NCBI GenBank assembly: GCA_005881495.1
Contig: VBHI01000100.1
Span: 1 to 12,020, forward strand
Direction of reading: 5' to 3'
Source of the DNA: Chloroflexota bacterium
GTDB taxonomy: Bacteria > Chloroflexota > Ktedonobacteria > Ktedonobacterales > Ktedonobacteraceae
DNA: 12,020 nucleotides
The position numbers and the translations under genes are program-made. The notes under the pieces were generated by a model. That model was not told the DNA's origin. It worked only from the letters and a program-made list of their open reading frames with translations, and did not search any database. The stretch's first letter is position 1. The number at the start of each line of letters is the position of its first letter. Positions 1 to 6,625 of the stretch are shown here, piece after piece.

Positions 1-302
1 GGAATGGGTCTAAATAGCTATTGTTCAATCGAAAATACTAATCCTACTTGAATACAAAGTGTGAAACTACAAAAACCTACACTGTACGCAAACGTGTCTT
101 GTTACCTTCTTCCCAAAGAATATATTACTTCTTATGAACTTGTCAAGAATGCGTATTCCGAATTGACTCACGAAAAATCTTACGTTGGCTGAAATGTTGC
201 CTCATGAGAAAATCTGGCTGTGTTGATGTAGCCCAGGTCTCTCCCGGCCATCTGAACTTTCGCATTTGGACAACTGCTGCCAGCGGAGACAGGGACGTAA
301 GC
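1..302. other. Left-edge region without a recognisable gene
   Basis: This stretch lies downstream of the minus-strand hydroxyproline dehydratase gene. Bases 1-200 are AT-rich. Two overlapping open frames of about 80 codons, one per strand, cross 143-467, but neither has a good ribosome binding site or a protein family I recognise, and both run into the antisense of the dehydratase. I see no U-tailed hairpin for the upstream gene. The only structured signal is a leftward promoter at 119-146. It may be the leader of a gene beyond the left edge, or the residue of a decayed gene. Confidence 0.5.
119..146 (-). promoter_or_regulatory. Sigma-70-type promoter facing left, out of the window
   Basis: On the minus strand a perfect -35 TTGACA (141-146) is followed by a 16-bp spacer and a -10 TATATT (119-124). 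The start would be near 112. No ATG follows on that strand before the window edge, so it would drive a gene beyond position 1 through a leader of more than 110 nt, or a small RNA. Confidence 0.45.
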
Positions 303-1349
303 TCAGGAGAGAAAGAACCCTCGTCCCAGTTCATCGCCCGGGTCAATAACAAACGCATGTCGCCCAGTGATGAATGCCCTGCCACCTACTTCGGGAACAA
401 CCGCTCTATATGGCCCAACTTGTGCATGGCCAACTATTCGCCCACTGAACGTGCTGGCTGCCCCTAAAATACTCTCAATGACGATCTGCTGACCATCAGT
501 TATTTCGCCCTTCGCATAATGCGAGGCCAGGCGAGCAGAAACACCTGTCCCAGTGGGCGAGCGATCAACCTCGGCGTTGGCAAAGATGCAGACGTTACGG
601 CTATGATGAGCCGGGTCTTCGGGCGGCCCGGTGAAAATTGTGCCATACAGAAAGCCCAGGTCTTCTTCAAGCGGATGCTTTACGGGTAGAACTGCGTTGA
701 CCGCCTTTGTAATCATATCCCCTGCCGCAGCAAGTTGATTCGCCTGTTCCGGTGATACGCTCAGTTCTAGTTGTGCAGCAGGAATAAAGGCATAGAATGC
801 GCCGCCGAAGGCGACATCTACGATCAGACGTCCATATGCAGGTACGTCCAGTTCAACATCGTTGGCGTACAAAAATGAAGGAACGTTCAGGAACGATACA
901 TATTCTACATGTCCACTATTATCGAGGTGAGCTGTAGCACGTACTAGTCCCGCAGGAGTGTCAAGGTTGACCGGCGTCTGTTGCCCCTTCGCTGCCAACG
1001 CGCCCGTCTGCAAGAGCGTGGTCACGAGTGCAATCACTCCATGTCCACACATCGTACTATACCCCTCATTGTGCATGAACAGGACCCCCAGGTCAGCCTC
1101 GGGCGTCACTGGTTGGGTCAGCACACACCCATACATATCGCGGTGTCCTCGTGGCTCCCACATGAGCGCTCGCCGAATATGATCGTAGTGCTGCTGCATA
1201 TAGCGGCGCCGCTCAAGTATAGTGATGCCTTGCAATTCGGGCAACCCACCTGTGATGATCCGTAGCGGCTCACCCGCTGCATGTGCATCGATAGTTGTTA
1301 TCACCGTTGCATTTTCAGCCAGTGGGCGAGCATTCCAGTTCAGTTCCAT
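303..1349 (-). CDS. Proline racemase family: trans-3-hydroxy-L-proline dehydratase
   Basis: A 348-residue cytosolic enzyme of the proline racemase/hydroxyproline epimerase fold, of usual family length. The first catalytic cysteine is C101 in MCGHG. The second site reads DRSPTGTG (262-269) with T266 where racemases and 4-hydroxyproline epimerases have Cys. In the characterised members known to me, including the human enzyme, Cys+Thr marks trans-3-hydroxy-L-proline dehydratase, which removes water to give pyrroline-2-carboxylate (EC 4.2.1.77). The open frame extends 40 codons further upstream, but the ATG at 1349 is preceded by GGAGG about 7 nt away and begins where family homology begins, so the hydrophobic extension is rejected. 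It is divergent from the threonine aldolase. Substrate assignment rests on the Thr signature and is fairly secure, but no downstream reductase (imino acid to proline) is visible here. Confidence 0.88.
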   Translation of the reverse strand: MELNWNARPLAENATVITTIDAHAAGEPLRIITGGLPELQGITILERRRYMQQHYDHIRRALMWEPRGHRDMYGCVLTQPVTPEADLGVLFMHNEGYSTMCGHGVIALVTTLLQTGALAAKGQQTPVNLDTPAGLVRATAHLDNSGHVEYVSFLNVPSFLYANDVELDVPAYGRLIVDVAFGGAFYAFIPAAQLELSVSPEQANQLAAAGDMITKAVNAVLPVKHPLEEDLGFLYGTIFTGPPEDPAHHSRNVCIFANAEVDRSPTGTGVSARLASHYAKGEITDGQQIVIESILGAASTFSGRIVGHAQVGPYRAVVPEVGGRAFITGRHAFVIDPGDELGRGFFLS

Positions 1350-1403
1350 GCTCTTCCTCCTATCCCAAGAAATCTTTCCGGTGTAAAGAACGCTGAAAGA
1401 AAG

Positions 1404-1412
1404 TGGTAAAAT
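1404..1412 (+). promoter_or_regulatory. Extended -10 promoter for the threonine aldolase gene
   Basis: TGG followed by TAAAAT gives a plus-strand extended -10 with a start near 1419, about 43 nt before the aldolase ATG. No clear -35 is seen. It faces the minus-strand extended -10 at 1426-1434, so the two predicted start points nearly coincide. Confidence 0.4.
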
Positions 1413-1425
1413 GAGAGGGCAGTAG

Positions 1426-1434
1426 ATTATACCA
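1426..1434 (-). promoter_or_regulatory. Extended -10 promoter for the hydroxyproline dehydratase gene
   Basis: Read on the minus strand this is TGG plus a perfect TATAAT hexamer. No good -35 lies 16-18 bp upstream (that region holds the aldolase ribosome binding site), as is normal for extended -10 promoters. The predicted start is near 1420, about 70 nt before the ATG at 1349. Confidence 0.5.
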
Positions 1435-1461
1435 CCCAGGAGTAAAATAAGGAGTGCTTTC

Positions 1462-2526
1462 ATGATCATCGATCTACGGAGCGATACCGTGACATTACCA
1501 TCGCCCGCTATGCGTGAGGCGATGTACAGGGCTGTAGTTGGAGATGACGTCTACGGCGAAGACCCTACCATCAATCGCTTACAAGAATTGGCGGCAGAGC
1601 GCACCGGAAAGGAGGCAGCTCTCTTTGTACCCACTGGAACAATGGGCAATGCCACTGCGGTCCTGGCGCACGCTGGACGTGGTGAAGCGGTGATGGTAGG
1701 CAACCAGTCGCATATCTATCACTATGAAGTAGGCGGCGCCTCTACGTTGGGTGGTTCACCGATGTATGTCATCCCTACGGACGCCAACGGGATGCTCGAC
1801 CTGTACAAGATCGAGACAGGTATCTCCGATGGCAGCGATGAACACGCTGCACCAACGGCCCTGCTCTGTATCGAGAACACGCATAACCGCTGCGGCGGTA
1901 CAGTTTTGAATCTGGAGAAGCTCGAAGCACTCACCAGCCTTGCTCATGCACATGGAATAACAGTGCACATGGATGGCGCGCGAATTTTTAATGCTGCTAC
2001 TGCCCTTGGCGTTCCGGTAAGCACCCTGGCACAGCAGGTAGACTCGATGATGTTTTGTCTCTCGAAGGGATTGAGTGCACCGGTTGGCTCTATAGTTGTG
2101 GGCAGTCGAGAGTTTATTCATAAAGCACACCGCATGCGTAAACTGTTAGGTGGCGGTATGCGCCAGGCTGGCATCATCGCGGCGGCTGGCATTGTCGCAC
2201 TTGAACAGATGGTGGAGCGGCTCGCAGAGGATCACGAACATTGTAAGCAACTCGCCTATGGATTGGCAGACTACTCACAAATTGAGATCGATGTTGAACG
2301 GGTCGTCACCAACATCGTCAATTTTGCGGTACTAAACACCCAGCAACAGCGGTTGACGCATGAAGAGACGATGCAATTTCTGACAAAAGCACAGGAACAT
2401 GGCGTCTTGATGGGAACGATCGGCGAGGGGACAATCAGGGCCGTCACCCACTATGGTCTGGATGCGCAGGATATACAAACAGCATTAACCGGTATTCGCC
2501 GTGCGCTGATCGATATGCCACTGTAG
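1462..2526 (+). CDS. ltaE: Low-specificity L-threonine aldolase (PLP enzyme)
   Basis: A 354-residue fold-type I pyridoxal-phosphate enzyme that cleaves L-threonine or L-allo-threonine to glycine and acetaldehyde in the cytosol. The family opening DLRSDTVT is at 4-11, the GDDVYGEDP substrate/PLP region at 27-35, and the cofactor-stacking histidine H84 lies in NQSHIYHYE. HMDGAR (169-174) supplies the cofactor Asp and Arg. The Schiff-base lysine is K202 in CLSKGLSAPVGS, and the glycine-rich GGGMRQAG segment follows at 230-237. Length matches the family. ATG 1462 is preceded by AAGGAGTG at a normal distance. The gene is monocistronic: it is divergent from the hydroxyproline dehydratase and ends at a bidirectional terminator. 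The shared spacer suggests co-regulated amino-acid catabolism, which is inference. Confidence 0.93.
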   Translation: MIIDLRSDTVTLPSPAMREAMYRAVVGDDVYGEDPTINRLQELAAERTGKEAALFVPTGTMGNATAVLAHAGRGEAVMVGNQSHIYHYEVGGASTLGGSPMYVIPTDANGMLDLYKIETGISDGSDEHAAPTALLCIENTHNRCGGTVLNLEKLEALTSLAHAHGITVHMDGARIFNAATALGVPVSTLAQQVDSMMFCLSKGLSAPVGSIVVGSREFIHKAHRMRKLLGGGMRQAGIIAAAGIVALEQMVERLAEDHEHCKQLAYGLADYSQIEIDVERVVTNIVNFAVLNTQQQRLTHEETMQFLTKAQEHGVLMGTIGEGTIRAVTHYGLDAQDIQTALTGIRRALIDMPL

Positions 2527-2583
2527 CCAGGCACAGTACCCACAGGAGATGCCGCCACAACAGATGCAGTAATGGCGTGAGAC

Positions 2584-2626
2584 AAAACGAGGCTGGCCTG
2601 AGTAGTGCTCAGATCAGCCTTGTTTT
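2584..2626. terminator. Bidirectional rho-independent terminator
   Basis: An inverted repeat pairs AAAACGAGGCTG (2584-2595) with CAGCCTTGTTTT (2615-2626) with one wobble, and CTGAG (2598-2602) with CTCAG (2608-2612) around a 5-nt loop. It ends in a T run on the plus strand and begins with an A run, so it has a U tail in both directions. It lies between the convergent aldolase and ABC ATPase genes and can stop both transcripts. Confidence 0.85.
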
Positions 2627-2643
2627 CATTCTATACCTGAATG

Positions 2644-3753
2644 CTAGAAGTAAGCTACTCCAGTATCCGTATCAAACAGGTGGATATGTTCGTTATCGAC
2701 ATGCAGCTTGAGACTGCCGCCAACATGGGCGCCAGATCGTGGATTGAGCCTGGCAAGGACAGTCTTACCGCCGGTGGTCAAATACACCAGCAGTTCACTG
2801 CCCAGGTTCTCGACAACATCAACAGTAGCGTCGAGTGCAGATCCGTTTTGGGAGTCCGACGAGATAAGAGCCTTATCTTCGAAGCTTTCGGGTCTCAAAC
2901 CAAAGGTGAGGTTTTTCCCCGCTGCCGCACGCGCCCGCTCCACATAAAGTGGCGGCACCGCAACTTTTCCGATGTTATCAAGCACGATCCTGGTGGAATC
3001 ACCTTCACTGACAACCTTCGCTCCAGGGAAGAAATTCATAGAAGGAGAGCCAATGAAACCTGCCACAAAGAGGTTCGCCGGATTATCGTAGAGTTCTTGC
3101 GGTGGTCCCAGTTGCTGGATGAGTCCGCCATTGAGCACAGCAATGCGGCTACCCATCGTCATTGCTTCAGTCTGGTCGTGCGTGACATAAATTACCGTTG
3201 TCTGAATGCGCTGGTGCAATTTGGTTATATTTGCCCGTGTCTCCACACGCAATTTGGCATCCAGGTTAGAGAGCGGCTCATCCATAAGGAAGACCTGCGG
3301 TTCTCGAACGATAGCACGACCAAGGGCGACACGTTGCCGCTGACCGCCGGAGAGTTCTTTCGGTTTACGCTTCAGGAATGGTGTGAGATTGAGGATTTCG
3401 CCGGCTTCATCAACCCGCTTCTTGATCTGATCTTTGGGAAAGTGGCGTAACCTGAGGCTAAAAGCCATATTGTCGAAGACGCTCATGTGAGGATAGAGAG
3501 CATAGTTCTGGAACACCATCGCGATATCGCGATCTTTGGGAGCAACTCCATTTACCAGCCTATCGCCAATGTAAATTTCGCCTTCCGATAGCTCTTCTAA
3601 ACCGGCCACCATACGCAGACAGGTACTCTTCCCACAACCAGAGGGACCGACCAGGACAAGAAACTCTTTGTCCCTGATGTCGAGATTGATGTCATGTACA
3701 ATCTCAACTTTGTTAAAACGCTTGTAGACATGATCAAATTGGACACGCGCCAT
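2644..3753 (-). CDS. Sugar ABC transporter ATP-binding protein (MsmK/UgpC/MalK type)
   Basis: A 369-residue nucleotide-binding subunit of a carbohydrate uptake ABC transporter (CUT1 class), working at the inner face of the membrane. Walker A GPSGCGKST is at 36-44, Q-loop Q82, signature LSGGQ 134-138, Walker B VFLMDE 154-159, D-loop SNLD 162-165 and H-loop H192. After about residue 235 comes the C-terminal OB-fold/TOBE regulatory domain typical of MalK-like proteins, so the protein is full length. ATG 3753 has AAAGGAG about 8 nt upstream. The gene is divergent from a lipoprotein binding protein, but no permease genes are linked. ATPases of this type (MsmK, MsmX) are known to energise several separate sugar importers, so it may be a shared ATPase. 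The exact substrate cannot be read from sequence. Confidence 0.93.
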   Translation of the reverse strand: MARVQFDHVYKRFNKVEIVHDINLDIRDKEFLVLVGPSGCGKSTCLRMVAGLEELSEGEIYIGDRLVNGVAPKDRDIAMVFQNYALYPHMSVFDNMAFSLRLRHFPKDQIKKRVDEAGEILNLTPFLKRKPKELSGGQRQRVALGRAIVREPQVFLMDEPLSNLDAKLRVETRANITKLHQRIQTTVIYVTHDQTEAMTMGSRIAVLNGGLIQQLGPPQELYDNPANLFVAGFIGSPSMNFFPGAKVVSEGDSTRIVLDNIGKVAVPPLYVERARAAAGKNLTFGLRPESFEDKALISSDSQNGSALDATVDVVENLGSELLVYLTTGGKTVLARLNPRSGAHVGGSLKLHVDNEHIHLFDTDTGVAYF

Positions 3754-3815
3754 TACAGATACTCCTTTGCGCTCCTGGCAACAGGTACGACTGTTTCGTC
3801 ATCTTGTTGCACTAA

Positions 3816-3843
3816 ACAATACTAGAGCTTCGCTTAATGTCCA
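3816..3843 (-). promoter_or_regulatory. Possible promoter of the ABC ATPase gene
   Basis: On the minus strand TGGACA (3838-3843) is followed by a 16-bp spacer and TATTGT (3816-3821), giving a start near 3809 and a leader of about 55 nt. Matches are moderate. The perfect palindrome at 3849-3867 lies just upstream of the -35, and a further ACTGTT half-site (3790-3795) lies in the leader. Confidence 0.35.
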
Positions 3844-3848
3844 CGCTG

Positions 3849-3867
3849 CAACTGTTTGAAACAGTTG
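3849..3867. promoter_or_regulatory. 19-bp perfect palindrome, candidate operator
   Basis: CAACTGTTT, one central G, then AAACAGTTG: two perfect 9-bp arms. The half-site AACAGT/ACTGTT recurs at 3790, 4039, 4053 and 4068 in the same spacer, which argues for a transcription factor site rather than chance. It lies immediately upstream of the possible ATPase promoter. The regulator is unknown and not encoded in the window. Confidence 0.55.
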
Positions 3868-4012
3868 GGAGTCAACGGGACCTCTTCACGTTCTGCTTGC
3901 CAAAACTTCCACAAGTACTTCCTTGCATCGGCTGCAGCGATGAATTTCAAATGAGTGGAAGGCAAACAAACGTTAGAGTAAGCATACCCTAAATTTTGAA
4001 AAAAATCAACCA

Positions 4013-4041
4013 TTTACATCCCAACACTTGCTAGTTATACT
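4013..4041 (+). promoter_or_regulatory. Promoter of the sugar-binding protein gene
   Basis: TTTACA (4013-4018), a 17-bp spacer and TATACT (4036-4041) match the sigma-70 consensus at 5 of 6 bases in each box. An A/T-rich tract at 3990-4007 sits directly upstream like an UP element. The predicted start near 4048 gives a leader of about 130 nt. A candidate operator overlaps the -10 box and the start point. Confidence 0.6.
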
Positions 4042-4074
4042 GTTATCAATTAAACAGTTGAATGCTCAACAGTT
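4039..4074. promoter_or_regulatory. Clustered AACAGT half-sites over the promoter start, candidate operator
   Basis: ACTGTT (4039-4044) and AACAGT (4053-4058) form an inverted pair spanning the -10 box and the predicted start. A second direct copy, AACAGTT, begins at 4068, exactly 15 bp after the copy at 4053. AAACAGTTG at 4052-4060 is identical to one arm of the palindrome at 3849-3867. The position suggests a repressor that blocks initiation, perhaps with a loop to the upstream palindrome. This is inference. Confidence 0.5.
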
Positions 4075-4177
4075 TGGCGGGGAACAAATTGCAACAAATT
4101 GAGAGTTTTTGTAATGCTTATCATCTTTCGGGCCATGTTTTACGCGCCCTGCAATTTTTAGTTTGGATGAACATACT

Positions 4178-5467
4178 ATGAGGCCAGGACGCCTAACTAT
4201 GGTCGCAATCAGCCTGTGTACATTGCTGATGTTGCAACTTAGCGCATGTATTGGCAGTACCAGCACTAGCGGTAGTACCCCTACAGCAAGCGCACCAGTC
4301 ACTTTGACGTACTGGTACACTGAGGGTATTTCGGAAACTTCCCTTATTCTCAGTCAAATTCAGGCCTTTGAGCAACAGAATCCCAACATCAAGATCAGCG
4401 CTCAACTTGTACCTTATGGTGAAGCGCAGGCCAGGTTTGCCACCGCCGCCCAGGCCGGCAAAGCACCAGATGTTCTCCGTTCTGATGTTGATTGGGCCAC
4501 GCAGTTCGCATCGTTGCGCTACCTGCTCCCCATCGACCAGTATGTCAGTCAGAGTGACCTGTCAGACTATTTGGCTTTCGCGCTCAATTATGACAGGTAC
4601 AATGGTCATCTCTATGGACTGCCCCAGGTAACCAACTTCCTGGCTTTGATGTACAACAAGTCAAAGCTGGCGAAAGCTGGCATTACCAGTCCACCGACAA
4701 CGATGGACCAGCTTGAAGCCGACGCCATCAAAGTAGCCCAGACCAAAGCAGCGAAATACGGTTTTGAGACCTCCGGCGCCTCGTACTTCGCCTTGCCATT
4801 CCTCTGGGCTTTCGGCGGTGGTATGATCGATACCGATGGCAAGACCATTCTGGTCAACAACGCGGGCTCAGTTGCTGGTTTGACGTTCTTGCTCAAATTG
4901 CAGAACCAGGATAAGGTCATGCCCACCAAAGTTGACTTCAACAACGGCTACCTCAACATGACCACTGATTTCAAAGATGGCACAACCGCAATGATCTTCC
5001 AGGGACCCTGGGAGGCAGCGAATATCCTGACTGGTTCCGCATTCGTATCGAATAAAAGCAACCTCGGAATTGCCGGTATCCCAACAGGCCCCGGTGCAGC
5101 CACTGGATCGCCAACGGGTGGACAGACCTATGTCATTTATGCTGGCACCCAGCATCCTGCTGAAGCGTACAAGTTCATCTCGTTCATGAGCTCGACGTCT
5201 AGCCAGGTTGCCATCGCGAAGGCGAACCATACACTGCCAACACGCCAGTCCGCATATCAGGACTCAGCTGTTTCAGCCGACCCGGTCACCTCTGGCTACT
5301 ATGCAGTGAAAGATGTAGCGCGCAACCGCCCGATAATCCCACAAGGCGGGCAGTTGTTCACCGACTTCGATCCGAATGTCCAGGCTGCTCTCGCAGGTGC
5401 AAAGACACCTCAACAAGCGCTCGATGCGGTTGCAGCAGCATGGCAGAAGCTATTAAGCGGCGGCTAA
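4178..5467 (+). CDS. Extracellular solute-binding lipoprotein of a sugar ABC importer
   Basis: A 429-residue family 1 solute-binding protein (MalE/UgpB-like) that would capture a sugar or oligosaccharide outside the membrane. From the ATG at 4178 the N-terminus is a lipoprotein signal: basic start, hydrophobic core, then lipobox LSAC with the lipidated cysteine at residue 24, followed by a Ser/Thr/Gly-rich linker. The mature part begins with VTLTYWYTEG and carries family features such as FEQQNPNIKI, APDVLRSDVDW, YGLPQVTNFLALMYNKSKL and AMIFQGPWE. A TTG five codons upstream (4163) is also open, but no clear ribosome binding site supports either start. The ATG is preferred because it gives a standard signal peptide. 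The gene is divergent from the ABC ATPase and has its own promoter. Unusually, no permease follows, so this is an orphan binding protein in this window. Confidence 0.9.
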   Translation: MRPGRLTMVAISLCTLLMLQLSACIGSTSTSGSTPTASAPVTLTYWYTEGISETSLILSQIQAFEQQNPNIKISAQLVPYGEAQARFATAAQAGKAPDVLRSDVDWATQFASLRYLLPIDQYVSQSDLSDYLAFALNYDRYNGHLYGLPQVTNFLALMYNKSKLAKAGITSPPTTMDQLEADAIKVAQTKAAKYGFETSGASYFALPFLWAFGGGMIDTDGKTILVNNAGSVAGLTFLLKLQNQDKVMPTKVDFNNGYLNMTTDFKDGTTAMIFQGPWEAANILTGSAFVSNKSNLGIAGIPTGPGAATGSPTGGQTYVIYAGTQHPAEAYKFISFMSSTSSQVAIAKANHTLPTRQSAYQDSAVSADPVTSGYYAVKDVARNRPIIPQGGQLFTDFDPNVQAALAGAKTPQQALDAVAAAWQKLLSGG

Positions 5468-5827
5468 ACCTGGCTCCCCATACGCTAACCAACTTACACA
5501 AGGAAAAGGATCGAGCCAAAGACGTTCGCAGACCAGACTAGCTGGTCAGTTTTGAGAGGAGAAGAAGTAACCGGACAGGAAGCCGGAAGACTAACTACGC
5601 GCTACATGTATGTGTGGGGGAAGTGGGCAAAAATAGCTCGTTCTGGGGATGTACTTCCGTTCCTGGCCCACTATACTTATACTTAAGACTGAGATTGTAT
5701 TGCTCTGTCTGTGTAACAATGTAGGCGAATTCATATTGAGCTCGTGAACCCGTTTCGCTTGTTTCCACACAACTTTTAGCGTTCATCAGTCTATTTGACA
5801 TCAGTCTATTTGAAAGGAAGAAAAAAC
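5468..5827 (+). other. 360-bp spacer between the binding-protein gene and the helical-repeat gene
   Basis: No supported gene. A short hairpin, GACCAG (5531-5536) with CTGGTC (5542-5547), followed by only a four-T run, may be a weak terminator for the binding-protein gene. A 7-bp inverted repeat, AGTGGGC (5622-5628) with GCCCACT (5666-5672), has a long loop and may be chance. TATACT-like boxes occur near 5671-5685 without a convincing -35. A minus-strand open frame over 5595-5882 has a hydrophobic start but lies antisense to the next gene's beginning and is not believed. The notable feature is a tandem 15-bp duplication at its right end. Confidence 0.4.
5784..5813 (+). repeat. Perfect tandem 15-bp direct repeat in the leader of the helical-repeat gene
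   Basis: CATCAGTCTATTTGA occurs twice head to tail (5784-5798 and 5799-5813), ending immediately before the AAGGAAG ribosome binding site of the gene starting at 5828. It could be a recent slippage duplication or a paired regulator-binding site. Confidence 0.85.
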
Positions 5828-6451
5828 ATGTCAGAGAAAAGTACGAAAGAACAATTACAATCCGCAGCAACCAAAGCTTCACAGGAGGGCGCTGCGACAG
5901 TCACCGAAGGTGTCGAAATGTTACAAGAAGCTGGAGACGCAGCAACGGTAAGCCGCATTGAACTGGCAGAAGGAGCCAGTGAGGCGACGCGGGGGGCTGA
6001 TGCGGCTTTCTTCGCCCAACGCGTGGCCAGGCTTGGCGAAGTAGTCGGAGAAGCGGGCGCGCGCGATGTAGCGCAAGGGGCCGAACTGCTTGCTGCATCC
6101 GATGACATCGCCGTGCAGAGCGCGGTTGTCAGCGCGATGAGTGAGGCTGATTTGCGGCGCGGTATGGAGATCGCCGCGATTGCCGGCCAGCTATGGACAG
6201 TCAGCGATGTGGTAGGGGCGCTTAGAGCACCCGTGATCGCCGACTTCCTGGAAGCCAAGAGTGAAGAACTGCAAGCGATCGCGGTCAAGACGCTCTTGCG
6301 GTTTGGCGCGACACGGGCTTTGTCGGAAGCGATGGCGAAGACCAGTGCCGAGGTCGAAGGTCTGGGTAAGGATGAGGTTACGGAGGGTGCCATCCGGCTT
6401 ACTATGTCGGACAAAGGGGATGCGACAGGCTACAGAGGAGATGGTTGCTGA
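5828..6451 (+). CDS. Unrecognised soluble helical-repeat protein, frameshifted near its C-terminus
   Basis: I do not recognise the family. As read, it gives 207 residues from ATG 5828, which has AGGAAG about 7 nt upstream. The protein is Ala/Glu/Val-rich, without a signal peptide or membrane segment, and predicted almost fully helical. It has internal repeats of about 50 residues: a unit starting EGVEMLQEAGDAATVS aligns without gaps with one starting QGAELLAASDDIAVQS, and a third start, EGAIRLTMSDKG, appears near residue 186. The last 10 residues after GGGG (6416-6419) break this pattern, while the same pattern continues in the next frame to 6551. One extra G would explain this, and the repaired protein would be 240 residues. 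It lies upstream of, and in the same direction as, the DUF1269 gene. A stress or membrane-associated role is only a guess from neighbours. Confidence 0.7.
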   Translation: MSEKSTKEQLQSAATKASQEGAATVTEGVEMLQEAGDAATVSRIELAEGASEATRGADAAFFAQRVARLGEVVGEAGARDVAQGAELLAASDDIAVQSAVVSAMSEADLRRGMEIAAIAGQLWTVSDVVGALRAPVIADFLEAKSEELQAIAVKTLLRFGATRALSEAMAKTSAEVEGLGKDEVTEGAIRLTMSDKGDATGYRGDGC

Positions 6452-6551
6452 AGGCGTGACCAGTGTGGCCGAAGGCGCGGAGCAAATCGGGGCAGCCGAA
6501 ACGGTGCAAGCTGTGGCTGATACGCAAGAACCTGGGAAAAAAGAGGCTTGA
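6420..6551 (+). pseudogene. Out-of-frame C-terminal continuation of the helical-repeat gene
   Basis: These 43 codons in the third forward frame begin MRQATEEMVAEG and end in EPGKKEA. They carry the same Ala/Glu/Gly helical pattern as the gene at 5828, for example AEGVTSVAEGAEQIG. They join it smoothly if one G is removed from the run at 6416-6419. The ATG at 6420 has no usable ribosome binding site of its own (the G run abuts it), so an independent gene is unlikely. It is either a sequencing/assembly indel, a true frameshift mutation, or slippage-dependent expression. Confidence 0.7.
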
Positions 6552-6600
6552 TAAGTGTGTTATCACGAGATACTATCTCAAGAAAGGAGGCAAGCCTGAC

Positions 6601-6625
6601 GCGAAAGAGCAATTGCAGCTCATTT
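6601..6625 (+). pseudogene. Possible vestige of a second helical-repeat gene start
   Basis: After a strong AAAGGAGG (about 6583-6590) that leads to no start codon, the bases read GCG AAA GAG CAA TTG CAG, encoding AKEQLQ, then hit a stop two codons later. The gene at 5828 begins with TKEQLQ encoded by AAA GAA CAA TTA CAA, so the differences in the shared five codons are all third-position. It may be the remnant of a tandem duplicate. The match is short and could be chance. Confidence 0.25.

Noticed and set aside
143..467. Overlapping 80-90 codon frames on both strands at the left edge
   Set aside because: No ribosome binding site, no recognised family, and both run into the antisense of the dehydratase gene.
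1350..1469. Hydrophobic 40-residue N-terminal extension of the hydroxyproline dehydratase (a signal peptide or membrane anchor)
   Set aside because: The extension overlaps the divergent gene and its promoter, while a GGAGG site sits correctly before ATG 1349 where family homology starts.
2641..3450. 269-codon plus-strand frame
   Set aside because: It is entirely antisense to the ABC ATPase, whose motifs are complete.
3900..3960. TTCCAC/GTGGAA and CATC...GATG inverted motifs around GCTGCAGC
   Set aside because: Short arms, off-centre or widely spaced, and not repeated elsewhere in the spacer, unlike the AACAGT motif.
5622..5672. 7-bp inverted repeat AGTGGGC/GCCCACT as a terminator
   Set aside because: The loop is 37 nt and no T run follows; it is likely chance.
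5606..5686. Short plus-strand frame (26 codons, MYVWGKWAK...) in the spacer before the helical-repeat gene
   Set aside because: No ribosome binding site at a workable distance and no supporting context.
5595..5882. Minus-strand 95-codon frame with a hydrophobic N-terminus
   Set aside because: It starts inside the helical-repeat gene on the opposite strand, lacks a ribosome binding site, and its front is the complement of a purine-rich leader.
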